Notes: generated by a model from the letters alone, not told the origin. A DNA stretch of 64,000 nucleotides from Negativicoccus massiliensis (GCA_900155405.1 LT700188.1:1054001-1118000); one strand, 5' to 3'; counted from the stretch's first letter, positions 18,038-27,533 are shown. Program-made: numbers and translations.

Positions 18038-19284
18038 TGCGCACATGGCAACTGGCCCGACGATTTTTGTGGGGGAGCGTCATCTTTTTCGCCGCGGCGT
18101 TCGCCGTATTCGCGTGGACGCGGCAATGGTGGAGCGAATGGCTTTACTATATCGCGCAAGCGGCGCTGATCGGCAGCGTCGCTGATTGGTTCGCGGTCAT
18201 GGCGCTTTTCACGAAACCGCTCGGCATACCGTTTCACACGGCGCTGATTCCGCGACAACGGGAAAAATTAATTCGCGGCTTGCGGCAGTTGCTGGAAGAA
18301 AAATTGTTGCGGCGTGAACTTTGGGAAGCGGAACTCAATCAATGGCAACCGACGAACTACCTCGCGCAGTGGTGGCGCGATCCGGAACATCGCCGCGCTT
18401 TTTGGGAGTGCACGCGCAGGAATGTCGAGCAGCGCTTGCCGTCGCCGCAACCGGAGGAATGGGCGCGCACGCTGGCCGCATGGACGCGTCAGGTGCTCGG
18501 AACGGTGCCGATGGCTGCCGCGGCGCTCGCGGAAGTATCGCAAGAGGACGCCGAAAATGTGGTTTGGCAACCCTTGCGCAAGCGTCTGTTGGTTACTGTT
18601 GCGACACCCGCTTTTACCGTGCGGCTGGCCGGCGAATTGCGTCGGCTGGCGCGCGCGGAAACAGAGGGCGTGACGAAGTGGGTGCGCATCGTCGGTGAAG
18701 CGACGGGCATGGTCGATTACGACGCGCTGGCGCAAACCTTGCAGACATTACTGCAGGAGGAATTGAGAAAACGGGACGCGATCCCGTCGGCGGTCTTGCG
18801 CTATTGGTCGCAGTGGCGAACCGAATGGCAAACGCCGGCGCACGCGAACGATTTATTGTTGTGGCAGCGCCAAGCGGCGGCGCTGTTGCCGCTCGAGAAA
18901 TGGTGGGAAGTCATCGGGGACGATTTCGCCGACAAATATCTCGCGCCGAGCGCCTACGGATCACGCTTTTCACAAGTGGTGGCGGATGCGGTTCTGCGCG
19001 GCATCGACCGTTTCTTCGACGACGCGGAGCAACGCGCCCGACTCGATCGCGCGCTGCGCGGATATTTCGCCGAATGGCTGGCGCGCGAACACGGCCGTCT
19101 CGGCGAGGTGGCGGAGCAGGTGCTCAGCGTTTACGACGAAAAAATGCTGAATCGTTTTATTTTCACTAAAGTGGCCGACGAATTGGCGAAGATACGCATC
19201 AACGGCGCGTACGTCGGCGCGGTCATCGGCGCGCTGGCATGGCTGGCGCTGACAGGTTACGGCGCGCTTTTGGAATATTTATAA
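18037..19284 (+). CDS. DUF445 membrane-anchored protein (copy 2)
   Basis: A 415-residue second DUF445 protein. The hallmark reads IGSVADWFAVMALFTKPLGIPF, and the end block reads FIFTKVADELAKIRINGAYVGAVIGAL spread over the last membrane helix. It is a diverged tandem paralogue of the preceding gene, with clear similarity only at the N-terminal and C-terminal blocks. The two could form a heteromeric complex, which is inference from their coupled start and stop. Confidence 0.88.
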   Translation: MRTWQLARRFLWGSVIFFAAAFAVFAWTRQWWSEWLYYIAQAALIGSVADWFAVMALFTKPLGIPFHTALIPRQREKLIRGLRQLLEEKLLRRELWEAELNQWQPTNYLAQWWRDPEHRRAFWECTRRNVEQRLPSPQPEEWARTLAAWTRQVLGTVPMAAAALAEVSQEDAENVVWQPLRKRLLVTVATPAFTVRLAGELRRLARAETEGVTKWVRIVGEATGMVDYDALAQTLQTLLQEELRKRDAIPSAVLRYWSQWRTEWQTPAHANDLLLWQRQAAALLPLEKWWEVIGDDFADKYLAPSAYGSRFSQVVADAVLRGIDRFFDDAEQRARLDRALRGYFAEWLAREHGRLGEVAEQVLSVYDEKMLNRFIFTKVADELAKIRINGAYVGAVIGALAWLALTGYGALLEYL

Positions 19285-19291
19285 AATTCGA

Positions 19292-19320
19292 TTGAAAAGA
19301 TTTCATCAGTACTCTACAAT
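19292..19320 (+). promoter_or_regulatory. Sigma-A promoter of mscL
   Basis: TTGAAA at 19292-19297 and TACAAT at 19315-19320 are separated by 17 bases, just upstream of mscL. Confidence 0.8.
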
Positions 19321-19365
19321 AGGAACATATGATCCTTTTTCGTTCACTTCAAAGGGGGAACTTTT

Positions 19366-19812
19366 ATGTGGAATGATTTTAAAGCGTTTATCATGCGCGG
19401 CAATGTTATCGACATGGCCGTCGGTATCATTATCGGCGGCGCGTTCGGTAAAATCGTCAGCTCGTTCGTCAGCGACATTGTGATGCCGCCGATCGGGCTG
19501 TTTTTGGCGGGCGTCGATTTCAAAGACATGTATGTGAATCTGACGGATGCCAGTTACGCGTCGCTCGCAGACGCGGAAGCCGCCGGCGCGCCGGTGATCA
19601 AGTACGGCCTTTTTATCAATAACTGCATTGATTTCCTGATTATCGCATTGGTTATTTTCCTCGTCTTGCGCGCGTTGATGAAATTCAAAAAGCAGGAAGA
19701 GGTCGAGGAGACGGAAAAAGAATGTCCGTTCTGCAAAACGAAAATCGCCATCGCCGCGACTCGTTGCCCGCACTGCACATCGCAGCTGAATGAACCGACG
19801 GAGGCGCGTTAA
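19366..19812 (+). CDS. mscL: Large-conductance mechanosensitive channel with zinc-ribbon tail
   Basis: A 148-residue MscL that opens on membrane tension to release osmolytes. The N-terminal block [20 protein letters not shown], the first pore helix [19 protein letters not shown], and the second helix at about 82-103 are typical. The C-terminus carries [18 protein letters not shown], a four-Cys zinc-ribbon-like tail found in some Firmicute MscL proteins. The ATG follows AAAGGGGG. The next gene starts 3 bases after the stop. Confidence 0.95.
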   Translation: MWNDFKAFIMRGNVIDMAVGIIIGGAFGKIVSSFVSDIVMPPIGLFLAGVDFKDMYVNLTDASYASLADAEAAGAPVIKYGLFINNCIDFLIIALVIFLVLRALMKFKKQEEVEETEKECPFCKTKIAIAATRCPHCTSQLNEPTEAR

Positions 19813-19815
19813 GAG

Positions 19816-20334
19816 ATGAGTAAAGCGCTGATTGTGATTGATATGCTCGAAGATTTTATCGCGCCGGACGGCAAATTGACTTGCGGACCGGCGGGACAGG
19901 CGATCGTGCCCGCTTTGCAGGCGGAAATCGCGGCGGCGCGCAAAGAGGGCACTCCCGTCATTTATCTGTGTGACAATCACCGGGAAGATGATCCGGAGTT
20001 TGAAATGTTTCCGCCGCATTGCGTGGCGGGTACGCCGGGCGCGGAAATCATCGCGGAACTGGCGCCGCAGGCCGATGATATCGTCTTGCCGAAACGCCGT
20101 TACAGCGGATTTTTCGGCACGAGCTTGGATCTTTGTCTGCGGGAACGCGGCGTGACCGAACTCACGCTGAGCGGCGTTTGCACCAATATCTGCGTCTTTT
20201 TCACCGCCGCCGACGCGCGTAACTTCGGCTATGAGGTGCGCGTGCCGAGCCATTTGGTCGCAAGCTTTGATGCGGAGGCGCACGCCTTTGCGCTTTCTCA
20301 AATGGAATCCGTTTTGGGTTGCCGTGTAGAATAA
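19816..20334 (+). CDS. Isochorismatase-superfamily cysteine hydrolase (nicotinamidase-like)
   Basis: A 172-residue cysteine hydrolase. The catalytic triad is visible as Asp in LIVIDMLEDF, Lys in LPKRRYSGFFGT, and Cys in GVCTNICVFFT. Its size and motifs fit nicotinamidase-like amidases that convert nicotinamide to nicotinate, but isochorismatase-type hydrolases with other substrates look the same at this level. A nicotinate phosphoribosyltransferase is encoded at 33 kb, so an NAD-salvage pair is possible. It shares a promoter with mscL. Confidence 0.8.
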   Translation: MSKALIVIDMLEDFIAPDGKLTCGPAGQAIVPALQAEIAAARKEGTPVIYLCDNHREDDPEFEMFPPHCVAGTPGAEIIAELAPQADDIVLPKRRYSGFFGTSLDLCLRERGVTELTLSGVCTNICVFFTAADARNFGYEVRVPSHLVASFDAEAHAFALSQMESVLGCRVE

Positions 20335-20344
20335 AATACGCAAT

Positions 20345-20373
20345 AAAAAAGCACTCCGAGGAGTGCTTTTTTG
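20345..20373. terminator. Bidirectional intrinsic terminator
   Basis: AAAAAAGCACTCC and GGAGTGCTTTTTT form a near-perfect hairpin between convergent genes (hydrolase + and symporter -), with A and T runs on either side. Confidence 0.88.
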
Positions 20374-20385
20374 GTATTCGGAAAT

Positions 20386-21801
20386 TTATGCGTTGTCGTA
20401 ATCGTATAAGGGCAGACCGTCCTGGCGTTTTTCATCGTAATCGCGCAACACGGCTTTGATTTCCTTATGCAAGAGAATCAGCGCGATCAAGTTCGGGAGC
20501 ACCATGATGCCGTTGAACATATCACTCATATCCCAAACGAGTTCGACTTTGCCCAGCGTGCCGAGAACGATAAAGGCGAGCACGAGCACGCGATAAATAT
20601 TCAGGGCCGCGGACGAACGGAAAAGGAAACGGATATTCGACTCGCCGAAGTAGTACCAGCCGATGACCGTGGTGAAGGCGAAGAACGTGAGGCAAGTCGC
20701 GATGATCATCGGACCGATTTCGCCGAAGGCGGTGTGGAACGCTTCCTGCGTGACGAGCGCGCCGCTGAGTCCGAGCTGATCCGCGCCGGTCAAGAGAATA
20801 ATCAGCGCGGTCGCAGTGCAGACCAACATGGTATCGACAAAGACGCCGATGAACGCGGTAAAGCCTTGCAACACCGGATGCGCGACGAGCGCGGTCGCGT
20901 GCGCGTGCGGCGTAGAGCCCATGCCGGCTTCGTTCGAAAAGAGGCCGCGGGCGACGCCGAAGCGAATCGCTTCTTTCATCGTGACGCCCAAGAGACCGCC
21001 GCCGAGCGCCTGCGGATTGAATGCGCCCACAACGATGTGCTTAATCATCGGCAAGATTTCTCCCGCATAGAGGAAAAGAATCACCAGCGCGCACAAAATG
21101 TAAATCACCGCCATCAACGGCACGATGAGCTGCGCGAAATGCGCGATCCGATGAATGCCGCCGATGAAGATTAAGCCCGCGAAGATCGCGATCACGACGC
21201 CGATCATCAGCGGGTCCAGACCGAAAGCGTTGTTGACGGCGCCCGCGATCGAATTGGACTGCACCATGATGCCGATAAAGCCGAGCGCGATGATAATTGA
21301 AACGGCGAAGAAGCCGGCGAGAAATTTCGCCCAGCTTTTGCCGATGACAGGCGCTAAACCGCGCGAGATATAGAACGCGGGGCCGCCGATAAATTTACCC
21401 GCCACTTCCACGCGATATTTTTGCGCTAAAATCGCTTCGGCGAAGATCGTGCCCATGCCGAACAGCGCGGACACCCACATCCAAAAAATCGCGCCCGGAC
21501 CGCCCGCCATAATCGCGGTCGCGACACCGGCGACGTTGCCCGTGCCGACCTGCGCGGAAATCGCTACCGCCAGCGCCTGGAACGAGGAGATCGTACGACC
21601 GTCGCGATCGGTGTGCTGCTCTTTATACAAGCGACCGAATACCTGCCGCACGGCCGGACCGAAACGAATGAACTGCGGCGCGCCGAGATACACGGTAAAA
21701 AACAGACCGACGCCGACCAACGCGTACATCAGTACGGAACCCCACAAAATTTCGTTGACAGATGCCACGAATTGGGACCAAAGTCCCAAAAGCTCAGCCA
21801 T
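20386..21801 (-). CDS. Sodium:alanine symporter, AGCS family (copy 1)
   Basis: A 471-residue polytopic transporter of the alanine-or-glycine:cation symporter family. Family blocks seen are SSFQALAVAISAQVGTGNVAGV, GGPGAIFWMW, YRVEVAGKFIGGPAFYI and LFSNEAGMGSTPHAHA. The open frame runs back to 21873, but the ATG at 21801 has GGAGG upstream and gives MAELLGLWSQF, which matches the start of the paralogue at 28570-30006. A good leftward promoter lies at 21858-21886. The two copies agree at most positions by eye. It probably imports alanine for the alanine dehydrogenase encoded at 31.8 kb. Confidence 0.93.
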   Translation of the reverse strand: MAELLGLWSQFVASVNEILWGSVLMYALVGVGLFFTVYLGAPQFIRFGPAVRQVFGRLYKEQHTDRDGRTISSFQALAVAISAQVGTGNVAGVATAIMAGGPGAIFWMWVSALFGMGTIFAEAILAQKYRVEVAGKFIGGPAFYISRGLAPVIGKSWAKFLAGFFAVSIIIALGFIGIMVQSNSIAGAVNNAFGLDPLMIGVVIAIFAGLIFIGGIHRIAHFAQLIVPLMAVIYILCALVILFLYAGEILPMIKHIVVGAFNPQALGGGLLGVTMKEAIRFGVARGLFSNEAGMGSTPHAHATALVAHPVLQGFTAFIGVFVDTMLVCTATALIILLTGADQLGLSGALVTQEAFHTAFGEIGPMIIATCLTFFAFTTVIGWYYFGESNIRFLFRSSAALNIYRVLVLAFIVLGTLGKVELVWDMSDMFNGIMVLPNLIALILLHKEIKAVLRDYDEKRQDGLPLYDYDNA

Positions 21802-21857
21802 AATATCTCCTCCATAAAAACAATTGACCGTGTTAAAAACACAAATAAATTGGATTA

Positions 21858-21886
21858 AGTGTACCACGATCATTAAAAAATGGCAA
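21858..21886 (-). promoter_or_regulatory. Sigma-A promoter of AGCS copy 1
   Basis: Read on the minus strand: TTGCCA, 17-base spacer, TACACT. It ends about 57 bases before the start codon. Confidence 0.75.
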
Positions 21887-22065
21887 GGAGGAAATAATTT
21901 ATTTTACTAAATAATTATCGACAGTGTTTTTCATCCGACAGCATTCTTTTTTATTTCATATTCGCAAAACCCGCCTGTATGGAGCGGATCAAGACTAAGG
22001 TGTAAAATAATGGTATGATGTTATCGTTGAATATTTCATCTTTTAGTGAATCTGAGGAGCTAATC

Positions 22066-22275
22066 ATGGCGGTAACATACAGACGACTATTTCACTTATT
22101 AATAGATAAAGATATGAGCGTTTCAGACCTGCAGAAAAAAGCGGGATACAGTGCTAACATATCTACCAAATTAAAAAATGACAGTTACGTATCCTTAGAA
22201 ACCATAGAAAAAATTTGCCGCGCTTTAGGTTGTGACATCGAAGACATTGTAGAAATCAAGGAGAACCGGAAATGA
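22066..22275 (+). CDS. Small XRE-type HTH regulator of the RM locus
   Basis: A 69-residue DNA-binding protein that is almost only a Cro/C1-type helix-turn-helix: MSVSDLQKKAGYSANISTKL, then SLETIEKICRALGCDIEDI. The ATG at 22066 has GAGGAG upstream; the frame open to 22015 is longer only by chance. Its stop overlaps the start of the restriction-modification gene (ATGA), so it is coexpressed with it. Its size and position match controller (C) proteins of restriction-modification systems, but no C-box was identified. Confidence 0.85.
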   Translation: MAVTYRRLFHLLIDKDMSVSDLQKKAGYSANISTKLKNDSYVSLETIEKICRALGCDIEDIVEIKENRK

Positions 22276-25200
22276 TCACAAAATCAAACTTAAAGGAAGT
22301 CCTGCCATTAATCGGATATAAAGAACAAGAAAATTACTTTACGAAACAATACCCGGAGTTTGATTGTCATATTTCTGTTGACTTTGCAAATGAAAAAATA
22401 AATTATCCCGAAGATAAAGGTCTGCGGGTTCATAAAAGAACTACCTGCAACTTTTCGGATCCGGAAAATTTCGTTGTCTTGGAATGCGTCACCAGATTAA
22501 TGGATAAAGGATATCGACCGGAGCATATAGAAATTGAAAAGACATGGTCGTTGGGTCATGATCAAAAAAGCGGCAGAGCGGATATTCTGGTCAAAGAAAG
22601 CACGGGCAAAACATTATTTATTATTGAATGCAAAACATATGGCAGAGAATATGATAAAGCGTTAAAAGACACTATCAATGACGGTGCGCAATTGTTTTCC
22701 TATTGGCAACAGGAAAAATACTGCAAATGGTTGGTGCTTTATGCGTCTACGCTCGATGGAAACAGCATCGATTATAAAACCTGCTCCATCAACTGTAGCG
22801 ATGATAAAAACTTAATCGAACTCGCCAAAAAAGATGCGTCAATTCTTCTGTATAAAAACGCCTACACCGTTCCCGAACTCTACAATGTATGGAAAGAAAC
22901 ATATGAAAGAAGACTGCTGGGCGATATTTTATTCCGAGATGACTCCATCGCTTACCAAGTCGGCGTCAAACCTTTGCGGAAAAAAGATCTTATTGACTTT
23001 ACGGGAAAAGATAGAGTGGTCAATAAGTTTGAAGAAATACTCAGGCATAACAACGTATCGGATAAAGAAAATGCTTTTAACCGATTGATCGCTTTATTCA
23101 TATGCAAACTGGTCGATGAAATACAAAAGACGGATACGGATGTAGTTGATTTTCAATACAAAATCGGAACGGATACGTATGAAAGTTTGCAAGACCGACT
23201 TCAACGCTTGCATAAAGAAGGCATGGAAAAATTCATGAAGGAAGATATCTTCTACATTCCGGAGGACTATGCCCAAAAAACCATTCTGCAATATACGGGA
23301 GACAATCGAAAAGAGTTGATCAAAGAACTCGATAAAACTTTCAAAATATTAAAGTTCTATACGAACAATGACTTCGCTTTTAAAGACGTTCATAATGAAG
23401 AACTGTTTTTACAAAACGGCAAAATTTTAGTGGAAGTAGTTAAACTTTTTGAAAACTACAGAATCATCGGCTCAAACAATTTGCAAATGCTGGGAGATCT
23501 TTTTGAGCAACTTTTAAATAAAGGCTTCAAACAAAATGAAGGTCAATTTTTTACGCCGGTCCCGATAACCCGTTTTATTTGGGACAGTTTGCCGCTGGAA
23601 AAAATTGTCAGGCAAGATGAAAAAACCAATACCCCTAAAATCATAGATTATGCGTGTGGCGCGGGTCATTTTCTCACAGAGGGATTCGAAGCGATCAACG
23701 ATATTTTCATGTGGATTGATCCCGATGCGAAGGTTGACTTTTCATGGGCCAGAGACAATATCTATGGCATTGAAAAGGATTACAGGCTGGCCAGAGTTTC
23801 CAAGATATCTTTATTCATGCACGGCGCCGGTGATGGCAATATCATCTTTGGTGACGGACTGGAAAACTATAAGGAAAAAGGAATTGTCCCGGAAACATTT
23901 GATGTCTTGGTGGCGAATCCGCCGTATTCGGTTTCTGCATTCAAGCCGCATTTAAACTTAAAGAATAATGACTTTAACGTTTTAGATAAAGTTTCAAATA
24001 ACGGATCGGAAATAGAAACGCTCTTCGTGGAACGAATTTCCCAGCTGTTAAAACCGAAAGCTGTCGCGGCGGTCATCCTTCCGTCTTCCATACTCAATAA
24101 AGAAAATGAAAGCTTTATCGCGGCGCGAGAGTCGGTCCTTGAAAACTTCGCGATAAAAGCCATCGTCAGCTTGTCCGATAAAACCTTTGGGGCGACCGGG
24201 ACAAATACGGTGATTTTGTTCTTGGAAAAATATGACGAGCCGCCCAAACGAATCGATTTGATAAAAGACACCGTGGATGCGATCCTCAGCGGGCAATCGT
24301 TAGAACATTGGGAAGACGAAATTGTTTTTGCGGAGTATTTAAAAACAATTGGTCTGACCAAAGAAGACTACTATGACTTCGTTTTAAAAAAGATAAACTA
24401 TACGGATTACACGAGCAAATATTTTAAAAACTATGTTACTGCGTTTTTGAACCTTAGCGCGACCAAGGCGAAGAAAAAACAAAGAATGTTTTCCAAGCTG
24501 ACAAAAGACGAACAGGATACTATTTTAAATAAAATGTTTTATGACTATGTTTTGGAAGTCGAAAGAGAAAAAATAAAATACTTCGCGCTGATCTACAAAA
24601 ACAGAACCCTCATAGCAAACGCGCCCGCTGATAATAAAGCGCAAGAGGCGTTTTTAGGGTACAAATGGTCGAACCGCAAAGGGCAGGAAGGAATACAGAT
24701 AACAAGCCCCGGCGGCAAACTGTATGATGAGACAAATCGGCAAAGCGGAAATACGTTGGCTTCGCTGATTCGGCGCATGTTTAATAGTGAAGAATATTCA
24801 ATAGAAGGTTTGGAAGAATATTACTATTACCTCAATACCAAAGATATGCTGGATTTTAAGAGCGTTAATTTTAATAAGGGCATCAAAACCAGAAAGACAA
24901 GGATTTTAAAAGATGACCCTAATTTAACAACTTACTATCTGTCAGATAAAAAAGTGTTTGATTTATCTATTGGTGACAGGGTTTTAAATGATGAACTTGT
25001 TGAAGATGGAGAAGTACCGGTATATAGTGCCAATGTATTTGAAGAATTTGGCAGGATTAATAAAAACAATATCACTGATTTTTCAAAACCATCCATACTT
25101 TGGGGCATTGATGGCGACTGGATGGTGAACTATTTGCCAGCCAACAAAGAATTTTATCCCACAGACCACTGCGGGGTTTTAAGATTAAAAACAGATCGAA

Positions 25201-25961
25201 TCTTGCCGGATTATTTAGTTCATGCGTTGCAAGTTGAAGGAGAATATGAACGATTTTCAAGAAATTACCGAGCATCCATACAAAAAGTGAGACAACTGGT
25301 TATTCAAGTGCCATCAATTGATGAACAAGAAAGAATTGTTTCAGAAATTGATAAAGTGGATTCTACAATTAAAGAACAAGATTCGATAATTAAAAAATAT
25401 GACGAAGATATCAAATCAAAATTTGCCGAGATGTTTGCGGATTACAGTGCAAAAAAACTTATAGGCGATATAGATGAAATAATTATTTCAAAAGGAACAA
25501 CAATTACAGCGTCACAGACCATTAAAGGCGATATTCCCGTAGTTGCGGCAGGAATTAAACCCGCATACTATCACAATGAAAGCAATTGGCCTGGGAATGT
25601 AATTACGGTTAGTGCTTCAGGAGCAAATGCAGGGTATATCAATTATTGGGATAGACCAATATTTGCGAGTGACTGTAACGTTATAGAATCTACTGATGCA
25701 AATAAAGTCAATATAGTATTTTTGTTCTACGCATTATTGCAAAATCAACAAAAGTTATTTGAATCACAAAAAGGTAATGCACAACCTCATGTCTATGCAG
25801 ATGATATCAAAAGTATATCTATACCTTTTCCAGCAATATTAATGCAGAATCAGTTTGCATCTTATGTAGAAGAAATCGACAAATTGAAATTTGAAGCTAG
25901 CCAAAGAAAGGAAAAAGCCGAAACCGAAAAAGAAAACTTAATAGAGAAATATTTCAGATAA
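22272..25961 (+). CDS. Fused restriction nuclease-methyltransferase-specificity protein (AloI-like Type IIB/IIG)
   Basis: A 1229-residue single-chain RM enzyme. Residues 1-200 form an HsdR_N-type PD-(D/E)xK nuclease with D104, E119-C-K121 and the following Q140-xxx-Y144. Residues 390-760 form a gamma-type N6-adenine methyltransferase with QFFTPVPITR, DYACGAGHF (459-467, AdoMet) and NPPY (549-552). Residues 885-1050 and 1050-1229 are two HsdS-like target-recognition halves. Each ends in a coiled helix (PSIDEQERIVSEIDK and FASYVEEIDKLKF). This R-M-S-S order is that of AloI-type enzymes, which need no HsdR translocase; no helicase domain is present. The gene is A+T-rich compared with the flanks. 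The second recognition half is bounded by repeats that recur downstream of the recombinase. Confidence 0.9.
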   Translation: MITKSNLKEVLPLIGYKEQENYFTKQYPEFDCHISVDFANEKINYPEDKGLRVHKRTTCNFSDPENFVVLECVTRLMDKGYRPEHIEIEKTWSLGHDQKSGRADILVKESTGKTLFIIECKTYGREYDKALKDTINDGAQLFSYWQQEKYCKWLVLYASTLDGNSIDYKTCSINCSDDKNLIELAKKDASILLYKNAYTVPELYNVWKETYERRLLGDILFRDDSIAYQVGVKPLRKKDLIDFTGKDRVVNKFEEILRHNNVSDKENAFNRLIALFICKLVDEIQKTDTDVVDFQYKIGTDTYESLQDRLQRLHKEGMEKFMKEDIFYIPEDYAQKTILQYTGDNRKELIKELDKTFKILKFYTNNDFAFKDVHNEELFLQNGKILVEVVKLFENYRIIGSNNLQMLGDLFEQLLNKGFKQNEGQFFTPVPITRFIWDSLPLEKIVRQDEKTNTPKIIDYACGAGHFLTEGFEAINDIFMWIDPDAKVDFSWARDNIYGIEKDYRLARVSKISLFMHGAGDGNIIFGDGLENYKEKGIVPETFDVLVANPPYSVSAFKPHLNLKNNDFNVLDKVSNNGSEIETLFVERISQLLKPKAVAAVILPSSILNKENESFIAARESVLENFAIKAIVSLSDKTFGATGTNTVILFLEKYDEPPKRIDLIKDTVDAILSGQSLEHWEDEIVFAEYLKTIGLTKEDYYDFVLKKINYTDYTSKYFKNYVTAFLNLSATKAKKKQRMFSKLTKDEQDTILNKMFYDYVLEVEREKIKYFALIYKNRTLIANAPADNKAQEAFLGYKWSNRKGQEGIQITSPGGKLYDETNRQSGNTLASLIRRMFNSEEYSIEGLEEYYYYLNTKDMLDFKSVNFNKGIKTRKTRILKDDPNLTTYYLSDKKVFDLSIGDRVLNDELVEDGEVPVYSANVFEEFGRINKNNITDFSKPSILWGIDGDWMVNYLPANKEFYPTDHCGVLRLKTDRILPDYLVHALQVEGEYERFSRNYRASIQKVRQLVIQVPSIDEQERIVSEIDKVDSTIKEQDSIIKKYDEDIKSKFAEMFADYSAKKLIGDIDEIIISKGTTITASQTIKGDIPVVAAGIKPAYYHNESNWPGNVITVSASGANAGYINYWDRPIFASDCNVIESTDANKVNIVFLFYALLQNQQKLFESQKGNAQPHVYADDIKSISIPFPAILMQNQFASYVEEIDKLKFEASQRKEKAETEKENLIEKYFR
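25410..25437 (+). repeat. Direct repeat A, copy 1 (start of expressed TRD2)
   Basis: 28 bases encoding IKSKFAEMF. They match 26996-27023 with a single mismatch (C versus T at the 17th base). This is the hinge between the two recognition halves of the RM enzyme. Confidence 0.93.
25854..25893 (+). repeat. Direct repeat B, copy 1 (end of expressed TRD2)
   Basis: 40 bases encoding the helix ASYVEEIDKLKF. They match 27494-27533 with a single mismatch. Between repeats A and B lie 416 bases that encode the expressed second target-recognition domain. Confidence 0.93.
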
Positions 25962-26011
25962 AATAAGCCCGCCAATCTTCTATCTGTATACTGATTTTCA
26001 AGGAGGAACGT

Positions 26012-26995
26012 ATGAAAAATTCAGCTATTACAGAAATCATGCAAGAGATGGCGGGCTATTTAAATAATCAGCAACTCGAAAAGCTTGAAAAAACCTTACA
26101 TCACACTTTGTGGAACAAAGAAATTGTCGAGAAGGATGATTTTCAAGCAAGTGATGATACGGATTATTTAGCGGAATTTTTGTCCGCGAAAAAAGTGGAA
26201 GGTTGCTCGGAAAGGACACTTTCCTATTATCAAAGCACTTTACAAAAGATGTTGCATATTTTGAATAAGTCGGTCAAACAAATTGAAACGGGCGATTTAC
26301 GTTCGTATATCGCGTCCTATTCCGATCATCAAAAGGTAAGCAAGACTACTCTGGATAATATAAGGCGGATCATTTCCAGCTTTTTTGCTTGGCTTGAAGA
26401 AGAAAACCACATTATTAAAAGTCCGGCGAGACGTATTCATAAAATCCGAACAGGAAGCACGGTAAAATCCGTTTACACAGATGAAGAATTGGAGATGCTG
26501 CGAGACTCTTGTGACGATATAAGAGACGTGGCGATTATCGATTTTCTCGCTTCCACCGGAGTTCGCATAGGTGAGCTGGTGAAAATAAATATTTCCGATA
26601 TAGATTTTGATAAAAGAGAATGCATCGTTTTAGGCAAAGGAAATAAAGAGAGGATCGTTTATTTTGACGCAAGGAGTAAAATTCATGTGTTAGAGTATCT
26701 TGCTAACAGAAGGGATGACAACCAAGCGCTTTTTGTGTCTTTAAATAAACCTCACAAACGACTGAAAATTTCAGGAATTGAAATCAGGCTCAGAAATTTA
26801 GGTAAAAAACTCAATATTGAAAGAGTCCATCCCCACAAGTTCAGGAGAACGTTAGCCACAAACGCGATTGATAAGGGAATGCCCATAGAGCAAGTCCAAC
26901 TCTTACTGGGACACACTAAAATAGATACCACTTTGCACTATGCGATGGTTAATCAAAACAATGTAAAACAATCCCATAGAAAATACATAGGCTGA
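26012..26995 (+). CDS. Tyrosine recombinase (XerC/D-like integrase)
   Basis: A 327-residue site-specific recombinase. The N-terminal SAM-like DNA-binding domain covers about 50-135. The catalytic domain carries the full residue set: R185 in TGVRIGEL, K209 in GKGNKER, H275-xx-R278 in HPHKFRRT, H301 in LLGHTKIDTT and Y310. It is therefore likely active. The start follows AAGGAGG. Its stop codon directly abuts repeat A copy 2, so it sits between the expressed and the spare recognition cassette. Similar recombinases lie beside phase-variable Type I hsdS genes. It is A+T-rich like the RM gene. Confidence 0.92.
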   Translation: MKNSAITEIMQEMAGYLNNQQLEKLEKTLHHTLWNKEIVEKDDFQASDDTDYLAEFLSAKKVEGCSERTLSYYQSTLQKMLHILNKSVKQIETGDLRSYIASYSDHQKVSKTTLDNIRRIISSFFAWLEEENHIIKSPARRIHKIRTGSTVKSVYTDEELEMLRDSCDDIRDVAIIDFLASTGVRIGELVKINISDIDFDKRECIVLGKGNKERIVYFDARSKIHVLEYLANRRDDNQALFVSLNKPHKRLKISGIEIRLRNLGKKLNIERVHPHKFRRTLATNAIDKGMPIEQVQLLLGHTKIDTTLHYAMVNQNNVKQSHRKYIG

Positions 26996-27023
26996 ATCAA
27001 ATCAAAATTTGTCGAGATGTTTG
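26996..27023 (+). repeat. Direct repeat A, copy 2 (start of silent TRD cassette)
   Basis: Same 28-base element as 25410-25437 with one mismatch. It begins on the base after the recombinase stop codon and is in frame with the spare cassette. Confidence 0.93.
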
Positions 27024-27493
27024 GGGGCAAAAATTTCAAATTAAAAAAATTGTCTGATCTATTCTCATTTCAATTGGGGAAAACGCCTTCAAGATATAAT
27101 AACGAGTATTGGAATAAAAAAGGACATAAGTGGATTTCGGTTGCTGATATGGGGAATTATCATAGATTTACAGGAGATACTTCTGAATTTATAACTGACA
27201 AAGCTATCATCGACACCGGAATAAAACCAGTACCGGCTGGTACTGTTATTATGAGTTTCAAATTAACTATTGGGAGAACAGCCATAACCGCAGAAAATAT
27301 ATTTACAAATGAAGCGATAATCGCCTTTTTGAACAAGGGCGGCGACTACGTTAATAATGATTATTTGCGATTATGCTTATCTCTGCACGATTGGTCTACT
27401 GGAGAAATGAACGCCGTTAAGGGGGCTACCCTTAATCAATCGTCTATAGGAAACGAGACAATAAAAATTCCGCCTAAAGACTTGCAAGACGAA

Positions 27494-27533
27494 TTTGCAT
27501 CGTATGTAGAAGAAATCGACAAATTGAAATTTG
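27494..27533 (+). repeat. Direct repeat B, copy 2 (end of silent TRD cassette)
   Basis: Same 40-base element as 25854-25893 with one mismatch (G for T at 27502). All similarity to the expressed gene ends here. Confidence 0.93.

Noticed and set aside
21887-22065. Riboswitch upstream of the HTH/RM genes or the symporter
   Set aside because: No known aptamer core or conserved stem set could be recognised in this A+T-rich stretch.
25410-27533. A classic invertible hsdS shufflon
   Set aside because: The repeats are in direct, not inverted, orientation, so simple inversion cannot occur; cassette exchange or deletion is the model proposed instead.
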